From the NCBI GenBank assembly GCA_030263805.2, contig CP136011.1:806001-870000 (forward strand): a stretch of DNA of 64,000 bases, written 5' to 3'. Below are positions 17,782-27,285 of this stretch, in pieces. This DNA is from Pseudomonas sp. FeN3W (lineage in GTDB: Bacteria; Pseudomonadota; Gammaproteobacteria; Pseudomonadales; Pseudomonadaceae). The translations under genes and the position numbers were made by a program. Within the stretch, counting starts at the first letter, position 1. Each line of letters starts with the position of its first letter. The notes below the pieces were generated by a model. The model was not told where the DNA came from. It saw nothing but the letters and a program-made list of their open reading frames with translations, and did not search any database.

Positions 17782-18783
17782 TCATAATCCCATGTCATGT
17801 TTTATTTCAGCCACTTTGTGATTATTTCGTGTCTTTGGCATGTGCGACAAATCATCCAATGAAAGTAAATTATTTTTTATTAAATAGCGTGTGATCTTTT
17901 TGTCAAGAATATCTAGCTCACCAATCCTTCCATCATTCCGATAGGCGCTAATAACATATGAAAGTGGCTTTGAGTAAATACGGTGCTTTGAAACTACGGC
18001 TTTTTCAATGAACGCAATCTTGTCGTTTGGAATTGCAGGCGGCAGATCATCAATTCCTAAAAATATTTGATCTCTTTCCTCTGTCATTACATTTGAAATT
18101 TTAACTTGAGCGCTGAAACCTCCGTGAAATTTTTTGACGACTTCAAAAATAGACTTCAGATCATCACGGCTCCCTTCGCGAAAATAATAAAAGGGATATC
18201 GGTTTTCTTTTCTGTTTTTAGGCGCAATTGAGTACCCGAAATTATCAAGCGCTTCTGCGCACGCGGCAATCTCAACTGGATTCATGATTCTTAATATTGG
18301 GTCTACAGAGCCAATAGCCTCAGCCATATTTTCAAATATAGCCGATGCACACCGACTCCATATTGGAAAATGAAGTAACTCAAGGCTATCTTTATATTGC
18401 AAAACTATAGCTCGAAGCGATGCTGCCAGTGTTTCAGTAAAACCATAGTATTCATGGGATGCGTTTCTAATGTTTTCATCAAAACCGCGAACAACCAGCT
18501 CATATGCCTTATGAAGTGAACTATTAAGCATGCACATTGACATAAATTCATCGGCATGAGCCTGAGATCCAAGAATCACAGACACAACAACCCGAGGATC
18601 TCTATCGTGGGCTAAATCATACTCATCAAGATTGGCTACAATACCCTCCATAGATAGTGTATTGATTGCTAGCTGCGCTAGGCGCGAATAGACATCGTGA
18701 CCATAGCCGTGCTGTAAAAATCCTTCATGAATCTGCATAACCACTTCATTCATTTTTTTCGAAAAAACATGATTTATTGCCAT
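17782..18783 (-). CDS. Phi-x-Phi tail-family protein, 333 aa
   Basis: Start ATG 18783 (MAINHVFSKK) is fixed by an AGAGAGGTG ribosome-binding site; the reading upstream to 18819 is unlikely. No domain recognised, helical, soluble. Ends ...AEIKHDMGL, carrying the shared hydrophobic-x-hydrophobic C-terminus. AT-rich compared with the adjacent IS605 element. Confidence 0.85.
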   Translation of the reverse strand: MAINHVFSKKMNEVVMQIHEGFLQHGYGHDVYSRLAQLAINTLSMEGIVANLDEYDLAHDRDPRVVVSVILGSQAHADEFMSMCMLNSSLHKAYELVVRGFDENIRNASHEYYGFTETLAASLRAIVLQYKDSLELLHFPIWSRCASAIFENMAEAIGSVDPILRIMNPVEIAACAEALDNFGYSIAPKNRKENRYPFYYFREGSRDDLKSIFEVVKKFHGGFSAQVKISNVMTEERDQIFLGIDDLPPAIPNDKIAFIEKAVVSKHRIYSKPLSYVISAYRNDGRIGELDILDKKITRYLIKNNLLSLDDLSHMPKTRNNHKVAEIKHDMGL

Positions 18784-19216
18784 GAACACCTCTCTTTGTA
18801 TAAGTGTACCACTGGCCATCTATTCAATTAAAACACCTATATAATTTAAAGGAGCAATGCCAGCATTAAGACATAAAAGCAAGAATTTAAGCGCTTTTCA
18901 GTAAATACCATTGCGGCCTCCTAGCCTCATAAAACTCGACCCTATCGTATCTTGCTGGGAATTTGGCATGCAAAATCTGAACAGGCAGACATGCCTGATT
19001 TGTTGGAATACAAATTTCAGCGTATAAAAAAAGGGCCACCTTGTGAGTGGCCCTTTTTCTTAAGCGTCGCAGCTTTGTGAGCGTTGCGACAGTAGCATCC
19101 TGATCGCCATTAACCTGCTGATCGAGATGAAGCAATCAGCTTCTATCGAGAATTGCGTTTTCAACAGATTACCTCAACGGCTTGCTCCTATGCTGGGCTT
19201 TTCGGCTTCAGGTCGA
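18784..19216. other. Intergenic stretch with one terminator
   Basis: 433 bases between a tail-family gene and the lipoprotein gene. Apart from the hairpin terminator at 19031-19059 no gene is supported; an 82-codon minus-strand frame runs through the terminator and has no ribosome-binding site. Confidence 0.5.
19031..19059. terminator. Bidirectional Rho-independent terminator
   Basis: Stem GGGCCAC/GTGGCCC with loop CTTGTGA, an A-run before and a T-run after, so it can work in both directions. Nearest leftward transcript is the lipoprotein gene. Confidence 0.85.
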
Positions 19217-19651
19217 TCAGTAGCCCGAGTACTTGTCATCCAGCTCGCGCTGCTTGCGTAGATGCTGCTCGTAAGTCAGCTTCTTGTCTTCAAGCTCGCG
19301 GTCGATTTCCACCTGCGCTTTACGCTTCTCCTTTTCAACGGACGCCTTGGTCGCGTAGTAGTTGCGTGCCTGGGCTGCCGAATGGGTGTCAAAGGGCATC
19401 CAGAGCGGCCCCAGGAACGGGTAGAGCGGGATGGTGGTGAAACCCAGCACGTAGTGACCGGTGTAGAAGTAGCCGGCGCCTGGAAGAATGCCAAGCGCAG
19501 CCGCAGTGGCGGGGTTTTTCTCTTCAACGGCAAGGCCCTTGGCCTTATAGGTCGCCAGCTCCTGCTTTTGGCCTTCAATCAGGTTGGTGGTGCAGCCCTG
19601 TAGCGCGAGCGCCAGACCAACCGCGACAAGAAGGGAAGTTTTCTTCAGCAT
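19217..19651 (-). CDS. Lipoprotein, 144 aa
   Basis: Signal peptide with lipobox LQGC (lipidated Cys at residue 20). A hydrophobic glycine/proline-rich segment (LGILPGAGYFYTGHYVLGF) and a charged C-terminal coiled coil follow. AAGGACTTCTC before ATG. Envelope-located; specific role unknown. Driven by a near-consensus promoter at 19695-19723. Confidence 0.85.
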   Translation of the reverse strand: MLKKTSLLVAVGLALALQGCTTNLIEGQKQELATYKAKGLAVEEKNPATAAALGILPGAGYFYTGHYVLGFTTIPLYPFLGPLWMPFDTHSAAQARNYYATKASVEKEKRKAQVEIDRELEDKKLTYEQHLRKQRELDDKYSGY

Positions 19652-19694
19652 GAGAAGTCCTTAGTGCATGATGAGTGATTCAATTTACGAGACA

Positions 19695-19723
19695 AGTATA
19701 CCAGGAATACCTGGATATGTCAA
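19695..19723 (-). promoter_or_regulatory. Sigma70 promoter with CCAGG-N4-CCTGG operator-like palindrome
   Basis: Reading leftward: TTGACA, 17-base spacer, TATACT. The spacer contains the perfect palindrome CCAGG-AATA-CCTGG (19701-19714), a likely repressor site. Drives the lipoprotein gene at 19651, leaving a leader of about 35 bases. Confidence 0.75.
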
Positions 19724-19739
19724 TACAAATGAAACGAAT

Positions 19740-21341
19740 CTAGAATTTATCCGAGCGCGCCTGAGCCCACAGCTCCTTGTAGTAAGCGTTATTGGAAACT
19801 CCATCAATGAGCTCTCCGTAATGAAGCCACGGGTACAGCGCGGCGTATGAAGAGATCTGGCTGTCAGATACGCGCCGCATGATTCTTTCAGCGGAGAGCT
19901 CTTCTGACGAGCAAAGACCAGCGGCCCCCAGGATCTCGGCAACCGATACCAATGTGTTGCGATGAAAGTTGGCTACCTTCGGCGCTTTATCGTCTACATT
20001 CAGCGCACGCTGGCGAAGAGGATCCTGCGTCGCAATACCGGTAGGGCATTTGTCATTGCATGACTGAGACTGAATGCACCCCAGAGAGAACATGAATCCA
20101 CGAGCACTGTTCACCCAGTCAGCACCCAGCGCAATCATTCTGACGATGTCGAAACCGCTGATGATCTTGCCGCTGCATCCGATCTTTATCTTCCGACGCA
20201 GCCCAGCCCCCTTGAGCAGATTATGCATTAGCACCAGGCCATCGCGAAGCGGCATGCCGATATTGTCAGAAAACTCCTCAGGTGCAGCCCCTGTACCACC
20301 TTCCGAGCCGTCAATGACGATGAAGTCAGGATAGATGCCTGTTTCCAGCATAGCTTTGACCAGAGAAGCTGCTTCGACAGGGCGCCCGATACACAACTTG
20401 AAGCCAACGGGCTTTCCACCAGAAAGCTCGCGCAGTCTACCGATGAAGTGGATCAGTCCCAGAGGGCCAGTAAAGGCTGTATGCCTGGCAGGTGATACGC
20501 AGTCCTGGCCAACCATTACTCCGCGTGCCTCAGCAATCTCAGGCGTTACCTTGGAACCCGGCAGCATGCCACCATGGCCAGGTTTCGCGCCCTGACTCAT
20601 CTTGAGCTCAATCATTTTCACATTGGGTCGACGCGACTGCTCTTTAAAGCGCGCCTCGCTAAAGGTGCCATCCTCATTGCGGCACCCAAAATACCCACTA
20701 CCGACCTCATAAATCAGGTCGCAACCGGATTCGAGGTGATATTTTGAAATGCCACCCTCACCTGTATCAACGGCAAAGTTATTGATTTTTGCGCCCTGGC
20801 ACAGCGCCCGAATAGCATTTGCACTCAAAGCACCAAAGCTCATGGCTGATACGTTCAGCAGAGAGGCCGAGTAGGGCTGTGAGCATGCTGGGCCACCAAT
20901 GTTGATACGCAACATGCTGGCATCGACGTGAACAGGCTCAATGGAGTGGCTGATGAATTCGTGGTTGCCAGCATAAAGGTTATCCAGGGTGCCGAATGCC
21001 TTGTTGGCAGGAATATTTCGGGCGCGCCGATAGACCATTGCGCGATCTGCTCTGGAAAACGGCAAGTCCTCATGATCGCCTTCAAAGAAATACTGCCTGA
21101 TCTCAGGCCTCACACTCTCAAGGAGGTAACGCATGTTCCCGATCACGGGGTAATTCCTGCGCACCGCATGCTTGGTTTGAATCAAGTCAAGCAACCCAAG
21201 GCATGCCAGACCCACAAATGGCATTGGAATGAGCCAAGACGAGCCCATGAAGGCTGCGCATGCTATGGATAAAATGGAGAAGAGGATGGACAGCAGGAAA
21301 ATACTGTAGCGAGCAAGCAGGTTTAGCATGATGGATCTCAT
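19740..21341 (-). CDS. FMN-binding glutamate-synthase-like protein, membrane anchored
   Basis: 533 residues. Two N-terminal hydrophobic helices, then the FMN/Fe-S domain of the glutamate synthase large subunit: GGISKYHLESGCDL, GAKPGHGGMLPG, VIDGSEGGTGAAPEE, and an iron-sulfur cysteine cluster CIQSQSCNDKCPTGIATQ. It lacks the glutaminase domain, so it is one of the stand-alone GltB2-like oxidoreductases whose substrate is not established. Length is normal for that group. Unusual cargo for a plasmid; codon use is chromosome-like. Confidence 0.9.
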   Translation of the reverse strand: MRSIMLNLLARYSIFLLSILFSILSIACAAFMGSSWLIPMPFVGLACLGLLDLIQTKHAVRRNYPVIGNMRYLLESVRPEIRQYFFEGDHEDLPFSRADRAMVYRRARNIPANKAFGTLDNLYAGNHEFISHSIEPVHVDASMLRINIGGPACSQPYSASLLNVSAMSFGALSANAIRALCQGAKINNFAVDTGEGGISKYHLESGCDLIYEVGSGYFGCRNEDGTFSEARFKEQSRRPNVKMIELKMSQGAKPGHGGMLPGSKVTPEIAEARGVMVGQDCVSPARHTAFTGPLGLIHFIGRLRELSGGKPVGFKLCIGRPVEAASLVKAMLETGIYPDFIVIDGSEGGTGAAPEEFSDNIGMPLRDGLVLMHNLLKGAGLRRKIKIGCSGKIISGFDIVRMIALGADWVNSARGFMFSLGCIQSQSCNDKCPTGIATQDPLRQRALNVDDKAPKVANFHRNTLVSVAEILGAAGLCSSEELSAERIMRRVSDSQISSYAALYPWLHYGELIDGVSNNAYYKELWAQARSDKF

Positions 21342-21423
21342 TGTGAAGAATCCATTTAGTATCGCATAAATTGACAGCGTGGCGAGAGTGGCTAAGCTTC
21401 CCTAAAGGGATAATGATTCACAG

Positions 21424-21666
21424 TCAAACAAAGCACTCATCAGCGGCAGCCAAAGACCGGGGAAGTGAAGCTGGTGGATATTGGAGTAGCTTTGGCAGCT
21501 TTAGACATGGGGAGTGAGGCTGCACTTCCTTAATGTCAGATGCAGGGGCGTGTGGCTTGCTTATGAATAGCCATGCTAGACAAGCGATGCTGAATAAAGC
21601 CAATACAATTTCAGCTTTGCAGAGTTTGGCTGGAGAAACAGATTTTTGTGGTGTGTTCATGTTCAT
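21424..21666 (-). CDS. Possible small membrane protein, 80 aa
   Basis: One hydrophobic segment (EIVLALFSIACLAWLFIS) followed by a proline-rich tail. No clear ribosome-binding site, so it may not be a gene. Lies between the flavoprotein gene and the tnpB-only element. Confidence 0.35.
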   Translation of the reverse strand: MNMNTPQKSVSPAKLCKAEIVLALFSIACLAWLFISKPHAPASDIKEVQPHSPCLKLPKLLQYPPASLPRSLAAADECFV

Positions 21667-21698
21667 TGTGACGCAGGGATTCTGTGAATTACCCGCGC

Positions 21699-23180
21699 TT
21701 GATTTGAAAAATCAAACGGGGCATCCGCGCTTCACTGAGCTTTGACTGTACAGAATACTGCACAATCTCAGCCCTCCACGCAGTTTTGAGGGACGCATTC
21801 CGAGCCCCTTTTTCTGAAACTTACTGACTTCTTTTGACGTTTTTCGCGCCAATCACCTGCCTTGATGTGCTTTATGCCTCTGGCACAAAGCACGGCACTG
21901 GCGTTGAAATCGGCGTCAGCCTGAAAGCCACAAGAGGTACACGAAAACTGCTTTGCGGAGCGGTTTTCGGATGACGTGTGTCCGCATTTGGAGCACGTCT
22001 GAGAACTGAAATGTGGGCGTACCTTGACGCACACTTTTTCAGATCTTTCGGCCTTGTAGTGAGTGAAACTAACGATATTACCCCAACAGCTCCGCAATAT
22101 GCTGCGGTTCAGTCCCGCTTTAGCAGCTGCGCCATTGGGCAAATATTGACCAGAACTTTCGTCCTGTTTTTTCTTTGGTCGCTTGGTCATGTTCGCGATT
22201 TTCAGGTCTTCGAAAACGAAGACCTTGAAGTCGCTATTGACCAATTTGCGCGAAGTTTGATGAGCGAAATCCCGCCGAACTTCGGCCTGTTGATGACTGA
22301 TCTGAGCCATTCTCCGCTTGGTTTTGTCGCGGCGCCTGGAGCCTTTCTGCTGCCGCGCCAGGCGGCGCTGCAAGCGCCGTTTGGCCAGCTCTCTCCGTTT
22401 GTTTTTCGCAACAGCGGCGTCATCCAGGTTGAAAACCTTTCCGTCGCTGCCATGCAGTATGTCGCGAACGCCTCGATCCCCGGCCCAGATCAGCTTTTGA
22501 AGCTGATGTTCGTCGAGATTGGCCAGCTCTTCGAGGATTTCCTCGCGAGGCCGTGGCGCTGGCAGATTAGCGTCTTCGAAGTTGAAGCTGACGTACCAAC
22601 GTCCGGCTTTACGGCTGATGACGATGGACTTGGGGGCGGTCACATCACGGTGCAGTTTGAAGCGAAGCGTGCCAACCGGAAACCGCTTTGTTCCGATCTC
22701 GACCAAACCATCTCCAACGATTTTGAACAGCTCGCTGGTGAGGTGAACGCTGTCGCGCTCACCGCGCCGCTTGCAGCGGGGCGGCATAGCCAAGCCCTTG
22801 GTGAAACGTTGCCATCCATTCATGAACTGAACAGAAGCATTTCGAAGAATCTGTGAGGGCACTTCGCTTAAGTATGGAGTAAGTTCGTCATCTTTGAACT
22901 GTGAATAGGCCTGGTCGATTGTCGCCTTACCAACGCCCAGAGACTTGCGCGAAAAGGTGCGGAAATACTGCATTTCCACGACTTTTGCGTTGTAGATGAC
23001 CCGTGCACAACCAATCCACTGAGCCAGTTTCTTGGCTTGTTCGGCGGTGGGGTAGGCGCGGCAGCGAATTCCGTTTAGCATACTGTATGTATATACAGTT
23101 TTTGAGTTACGGTCAATAACTGCGGGTGCTTCGCGCCCGAAAACCTTGACCCCGCATGAATCAAAGATTCAAACGGGGAA
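21699..23180. mobile_element. tnpB-only IS200/IS605-type element
   Basis: A tnpB without tnpA, flanked by two small hairpins each followed by ACGGGGMAT: TTGATTT-GAA-AAATCAA at 21699-21715 and TGAATC-AAA-GATTCA at 23157-23171. It could be mobilised in trans by a Y1 transposase. Ends are inferred from the hairpins only. Confidence 0.6.
21768..23081 (-). CDS. tnpB: Stand-alone TnpB RNA-guided nuclease
   Basis: 437 residues. RuvC-I is atypical (LIWAGDRGVRDILHG, Asp present), RuvC-II Glu in FVFEDLKIANM, zinc ribbon CSKCGH...CTSCGF, RuvC-III Asp in ADADFNASAV. All catalytic acids are visible. Only distantly similar to the IS605-type tnpB at 16369. Its guide RNA would extend leftward past 21768 into the left hairpin. 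Confidence 0.92.
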   Translation of the reverse strand: MLNGIRCRAYPTAEQAKKLAQWIGCARVIYNAKVVEMQYFRTFSRKSLGVGKATIDQAYSQFKDDELTPYLSEVPSQILRNASVQFMNGWQRFTKGLAMPPRCKRRGERDSVHLTSELFKIVGDGLVEIGTKRFPVGTLRFKLHRDVTAPKSIVISRKAGRWYVSFNFEDANLPAPRPREEILEELANLDEHQLQKLIWAGDRGVRDILHGSDGKVFNLDDAAVAKNKRRELAKRRLQRRLARQQKGSRRRDKTKRRMAQISHQQAEVRRDFAHQTSRKLVNSDFKVFVFEDLKIANMTKRPKKKQDESSGQYLPNGAAAKAGLNRSILRSCWGNIVSFTHYKAERSEKVCVKVRPHFSSQTCSKCGHTSSENRSAKQFSCTSCGFQADADFNASAVLCARGIKHIKAGDWREKRQKKSVSFRKRGSECVPQNCVEG

Positions 23181-23311
23181 TGCGGTTTCATTTTTGTTCA
23201 AACCGAAATTATTGCATGCTACCAAAGATACTTAAAGAAAAATCTCTAGTCAGCGCGAATCAAAGGCTACCTAATCAACCAAATCCTCCCAAGCAAGAGA
23301 GGCTGGTGTAT

Positions 23312-23737
23312 TTAGGCCGTCAGAGAGCGCTCATGGTTATACCTGCCCGCGAAAGCGGCATTACCTTTTAAAGCCTGCCTGAACATCGAAGGCTTGTTAT
23401 CACTAATGATGATGATTCTAGCGTCATTATCCAGCGACCAATGACTGAAAGATCTATCGACCACCAGCTGTCTGATTTTTTCTAGGCTTGCTGCATCGAG
23501 ATCGTTGTCTTCAATTACGATGGCAACCTTAGTTGATTTTGGAACCATCAAGCTTATGGCCTCCATAGTACTCATTATTGCGGGCAGTTTCTTATAGTCG
23601 CCACGTAACGGCACAAGGCCATTTGCGATAAGAGCACGATGAATATCCATCGGGCTTTCTGGCCCGGAAGACTTGGAAAAGATAATAGCCGTATTTGGGT
23701 CTGAGCCACCCAATATATTCTTTAAGTTAATGTTCAT
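23312..23737 (-). CDS. Hypothetical protein, 141 aa
   Basis: AAAAGGAG ribosome-binding site before ATG. Alternating hydrophobic strands and helices (TKVAIVIEDNDLD; ARIIIISDNKP) suggest an alpha/beta fold. No family recognised. Divergent from the DUF4116-like gene at 23881. Confidence 0.75.
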   Translation of the reverse strand: MNINLKNILGGSDPNTAIIFSKSSGPESPMDIHRALIANGLVPLRGDYKKLPAIMSTMEAISLMVPKSTKVAIVIEDNDLDAASLEKIRQLVVDRSFSHWSLDNDARIIIISDNKPSMFRQALKGNAAFAGRYNHERSLTA

Positions 23738-23880
23738 AAATTACTCCTTTTCAAACATTATCGCATTTAATTGGCAATGAAATCAATCTAATTTTCCCGT
23801 AGCATAACCAAATTTCATCTGAATGTGACTTATGTCAGCAAAGCAATGCGTGATATATAAATACAAACAGGGGTTGGAAA

Positions 23881-24684
23881 ATGAACCTACAGAATACATT
23901 TAAACGCAAAAGTATTGAAACGCTTCGAGGCTCTAATTTTATAGCGGCACTTAAAAATCATCACATGGTTGAACTTAAGCAATATCGCCTCGAATCTGAT
24001 GGTCTCCGGGGAAGAAACCTTTATGGCAGGAAAAGCACTAGCTGGAAGCCTTATCTTCTTGAAATCATTTCGCAAGCCACAACTTGGCCTCCACGTGAGA
24101 AGATATTTAGTATGAGCCTATACCCATACCTCTCAAGCCCTGTTATCGATACACTTGAGGCTACCAACAGGTGGAGTGAACTAAGAAAAGTTCCACTTTC
24201 TTTTTTCAAACCAGAATTTTATGCGAATTGCATTAGGACGAATTCCGATAGCCTTTCTTATCTACCTTCAAATCTGAAGAGGGAATCTGGCTATCACGAG
24301 GCGCTCCGGTTTGATGGACTGATGCTGAATTCAATCCCATACGAGAAAATAACTATTCCAATGTGTGAAATAGCTGTTGAACAAAATGGTCTTGCTCTTC
24401 AGTTTGTGCCTGTTGCGTTTAAGAACCTATTGCTCTGCCGTAAAGCCGTTGAACAGAACCCCATGAGTCTTAATTTTGTTCCAAGCAGCAGAATAACATA
24501 TGCCTTGTGCCATACTGCTGTAAACCTTAATGGAGCCGCGCTGAAATACGTGCCACCCTACTTAAAAACAGAAGGCTTGTGTAAATTGGCAGTAAGAAGA
24601 TCAAGAGATGCGATGCCCTTTTTGCCAGCCAGGCTGGATGGAAGGAACAGGGCTGTTGAACACCACGCAGGATTTGTGCTATAG
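23881..24684 (+). CDS. Phi-x-Phi tail-family protein with DUF4116-like repeats
   Basis: 267 residues. The second half holds at least four DUF4116-like repeats of about 23 residues (pattern: C-x2-A-V-x2-N-x3-L-x-F-V-P), for example around LCRKAVEQNPMSLNFVP and LCHTAVNLNGAALKYVP. Ends ...VEHHAGFVL, fitting the shared C-terminal pattern though less closely. GGGG-TTGG ribosome-binding region. DUF4116 repeats are of unknown function and probably bind proteins. Confidence 0.82.
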   Translation: MNLQNTFKRKSIETLRGSNFIAALKNHHMVELKQYRLESDGLRGRNLYGRKSTSWKPYLLEIISQATTWPPREKIFSMSLYPYLSSPVIDTLEATNRWSELRKVPLSFFKPEFYANCIRTNSDSLSYLPSNLKRESGYHEALRFDGLMLNSIPYEKITIPMCEIAVEQNGLALQFVPVAFKNLLLCRKAVEQNPMSLNFVPSSRITYALCHTAVNLNGAALKYVPPYLKTEGLCKLAVRRSRDAMPFLPARLDGRNRAVEHHAGFVL

Positions 24685-24728
24685 CTTATATGTTTCTCGG
24701 AAAATTGCCCTGCGCGTCAGGCGGGCAT

Positions 24729-26288
24729 TCAAATATCAAGACGGTTGCAAATCTCTATTTTCTTTTGATCTTGAGTTGCCTTTTGAAAATCCTCTTTTGA
24801 CAAGGAGATTCCAGCAAAAATTTTGTTGTCAATCGTCTGCAATTCATCGCTGAGTGTCGACCAAACACTTTCGTTTATTATCAAGTCCTTGAATGAGCCA
24901 TAACTCCATTTTAACGATGTGAAGCGTGCCAGTTTATCAATTGACAAGTGACCGATCTGCTCACGCCTTTTTCCGGCATCAGGAACGCCACTTAAGTCCA
25001 CGATCATAAGATGGTCTCTAACCATTACCATGATTTTTAAGGCTGCGTATGCCATAATATCATTTATGGCTTTTATTTCCGGATGATTTTTGTTGATAGC
25101 AGTTAGCTTTCGAATTCTTTGGTTAAGGCCCAAAAACAATAAGGATCCAGAAAGCGAACCTACGACGGCAGCAGAATTAAAATATCTGAAAGAGTATACC
25201 CCAATAAGCTCACCCTTATGTAATTCTATGTAATCATCAACCTGGTTTTTATTAATTTGATGATCTAAGCTAATTAAGGAAAAGGCATCAAGGCCATCTT
25301 TTCCTATTATGTGTGCATAACCACCTTTTTGCAGCGACGCGGTTATTTGCTCGATGTCTGATAAATCAGCATCCTCAAAATAGTTATATTGATATTTATT
25401 GTATGCTGCAACAATTTCATGCTCCGCTAAAGCATGAACATACTCACCATACCTACCAAAAGGACAAGACGGCCAGGGTAAAGACTGCACCACAGGCAGA
25501 ATCTCATGTGAGGCATCATCAGCTCTTTTACTTAACCAATGCATAAGCTTTAAACTGGCTTTGTCACTTAGGCAGTTATCGATAAATTCATTGCCCACGC
25601 CGAAATGATCTTTGTCAATCATCACAAGTGCAGGTAGGTCGGTGAAGTACTTTCCAGAAACTACAGCCGCTTTTTTATAAAGATTGCTCGAAGCCAGGAT
25701 TGTGATTCCTGTACTTGATTTATGCATCTCGCTTAGAAATGGCTGGCCAGATTCCAATAGATCAGGAGGTGAGGGATCATCCAATAACGCTGTCTCAACC
25801 ATTCTAACAACCACTGAGTTAAAGCAATCTGGGTCAAATGAGTTTTCGTTGAATACTGTTTTCTCCCTAATCATGTACAAGTATGCACTGATCGTAATTA
25901 ACTCGTTAGCGCCAAGACCAGTTATAAACTCAATAATACGAGCATCATTCGCCGAGTATTCATGATCATGAGCGAGATTAAATAAAACATACCATCTGGC
26001 AACGTTTGGATTATTCTCCAATACACTTTCGAATACGCCCCATATCGACTTGTATTCATCATGTGTTTTGATTAAATGCAGGCCCTGCATTTCTTTAAAC
26101 AGCTCGATTAGGCCGTATGGAAAATTGGGTATACGGCTATAAAGATACTCTTCGTCATAAATTGCAAATGACTCAATGGCTGCCTTAGAAAACTCAACTC
26201 CCCAATCAATATCAACAGCTGTCAGCTTATGAGCAATCTCGTATTTATTGTCTCCCAAAAAATTCATGTCTGAAACTGGTGTACGCAT
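24729..26288 (-). CDS. Phi-x-Phi tail-family protein, 519 aa
   Basis: Start ATG 26288 is set by an AAAGGAG ribosome-binding site. No domain recognised; mixed alpha/beta, soluble. Ends ...KIEICNRLDI. CAGTA-TATT-TACTG (26306-26319) lies just upstream and could be an operator. AT-rich. Its 5' neighbour is the DsbC-like gene on the same strand. Confidence 0.85.
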   Translation of the reverse strand: MRTPVSDMNFLGDNKYEIAHKLTAVDIDWGVEFSKAAIESFAIYDEEYLYSRIPNFPYGLIELFKEMQGLHLIKTHDEYKSIWGVFESVLENNPNVARWYVLFNLAHDHEYSANDARIIEFITGLGANELITISAYLYMIREKTVFNENSFDPDCFNSVVVRMVETALLDDPSPPDLLESGQPFLSEMHKSSTGITILASSNLYKKAAVVSGKYFTDLPALVMIDKDHFGVGNEFIDNCLSDKASLKLMHWLSKRADDASHEILPVVQSLPWPSCPFGRYGEYVHALAEHEIVAAYNKYQYNYFEDADLSDIEQITASLQKGGYAHIIGKDGLDAFSLISLDHQINKNQVDDYIELHKGELIGVYSFRYFNSAAVVGSLSGSLLFLGLNQRIRKLTAINKNHPEIKAINDIMAYAALKIMVMVRDHLMIVDLSGVPDAGKRREQIGHLSIDKLARFTSLKWSYGSFKDLIINESVWSTLSDELQTIDNKIFAGISLSKEDFQKATQDQKKIEICNRLDI

Positions 26289-26305
26289 TGTGGTCTCCTT
26301 TTGTT

Positions 26306-26344
26306 CAGTATATTTACTGACTCCAGGCGCAATCAAGCGCCTGG
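26306..26344. promoter_or_regulatory. Two inverted repeats between DsbC-like and tail-family genes
   Basis: CAGTA-TATT-TACTG (26306-26319) and CCAGGCGC-AATCAA-GCGCCTGG (26323-26344). The second may end the DsbC-like transcript, but no T-run follows; the first is positioned like an operator for the gene at 26288. Confidence 0.45.
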
Positions 26345-26360
26345 AAAGGTTCTACTATGC

Positions 26361-27131
26361 TCAGTTATGTTGGATCGCGAGTTCGGCAATGGCTTCTGGC
26401 GCATTGTAGCCAGGCATAAGGAATCCATCCTGCATGATGATTGTCGGTGTTCCGCTGGCCTTGATCGATTGCGCAGCCGCATAGTGCATGGCAATAGGGT
26501 TCTGCCCACATTGGCGATTTTCAACGTCCAAACGCATCATGGCGCGATCCATTTCGGCCTTCTGATCATTGGAGCACCAAACACTCTGCATTTTTTCGCC
26601 TGTCTCACTATCTACCCCCATTCGAGCAAATGCCATGTAGCGCACAGTGACACCAAGCTCGTTCAAGCTGGCAATATCAGCATGAAGCTTTTGGCAGTAA
26701 GGGCAATCAACATCTGTTAGCACGGTAATGACAGTCTTCTGATTGGGGGCAGGGTAGACAATCATCGTGCTCTCTGGCGTTGTATCAATAATCTTTTTCG
26801 CAATCTGCTGAAGCCTGATTTTCGAAAGGTTCACGATGGCGTCGCTTTCGCGCTGATACAAATCACCCACGAAAAAGAAGCTGGCATCCATTGTTGTGTA
26901 TACCGTCGAGCCATCTTCCACTTCGACGCTGACAATCCCACTGACTGGCGTTTTTCTAATCTCCTGTACCTTGGCACCGATGAGATCGCTCTCAAAAACA
27001 GAGCGGATGTGCGCGTCCTGCTCTGCTGTTATTGAGGCATGTGCCGTGTTACCTGCGAAAATTGCCAGGGCCGACACTGCAATGGCGCGACCGAAGGCGA
27101 GGGCTGAGCGAGCTTTTTGGTGCTTGTACAT
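26361..27131 (-). CDS. DsbC/DsbG-like periplasmic disulfide isomerase
   Basis: 256 residues with a signal peptide (ends near AHA-SI). N-terminal DsbC dimerisation-like domain, then a thioredoxin fold with active site DCPYCQ and cis-proline GTPTII. A second pair of cysteines (VWCSND and RQCGQN) matches the structural disulfide of DsbC. GAGGAA ribosome-binding site. Several secreted cysteine-rich proteins in this window, including the 1800-residue repeat protein next door, are plausible substrates (inference). Confidence 0.92.
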   Translation of the reverse strand: MYKHQKARSALAFGRAIAVSALAIFAGNTAHASITAEQDAHIRSVFESDLIGAKVQEIRKTPVSGIVSVEVEDGSTVYTTMDASFFFVGDLYQRESDAIVNLSKIRLQQIAKKIIDTTPESTMIVYPAPNQKTVITVLTDVDCPYCQKLHADIASLNELGVTVRYMAFARMGVDSETGEKMQSVWCSNDQKAEMDRAMMRLDVENRQCGQNPIAMHYAAAQSIKASGTPTIIMQDGFLMPGYNAPEAIAELAIQHN

Positions 27132-27201
27132 GAAAAATTCCTCTATATTTGAGCCTTTGACTTTACCTCAATACGCGCTAATTGACAAGTTTCCCGCGCT
27201 A

Positions 27202-27229
27202 TTGACAGGATGACAAAATTCATTATAAT
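27202..27229 (+). promoter_or_regulatory. Sigma70 promoter for the 27364 gene
   Basis: TTGACA (27202-27207), 16-base spacer, TATAAT (27224-27229): full consensus boxes. Transcription would start near 27236, giving a leader of about 128 bases that contains the DnaA-box cluster. Confidence 0.75.
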
Positions 27230-27250
27230 TCAATGTTATTTAGTAAAAAA

Positions 27251-27285
27251 TTATCCACTGGAGCTGTGGGTAAAGCTGTGGACAA
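27251..27285. promoter_or_regulatory. Cluster of three DnaA-box-like sites
   Basis: TTATCCACT (27251-27259, plus strand), TTACCCACA (27265-27273, minus strand) and TTGTCCACA (27277-27285, minus strand), all one or two mismatches from the DnaA box TTATCCACA. The surroundings are AT-rich with GATC sites just downstream. Could be an origin module or DnaA control of the 27364 gene. Confidence 0.5.

Noticed and set aside
18887..19135. 82-codon minus-strand frame
   Set aside because: Crosses an intrinsic terminator and has no ribosome-binding site.
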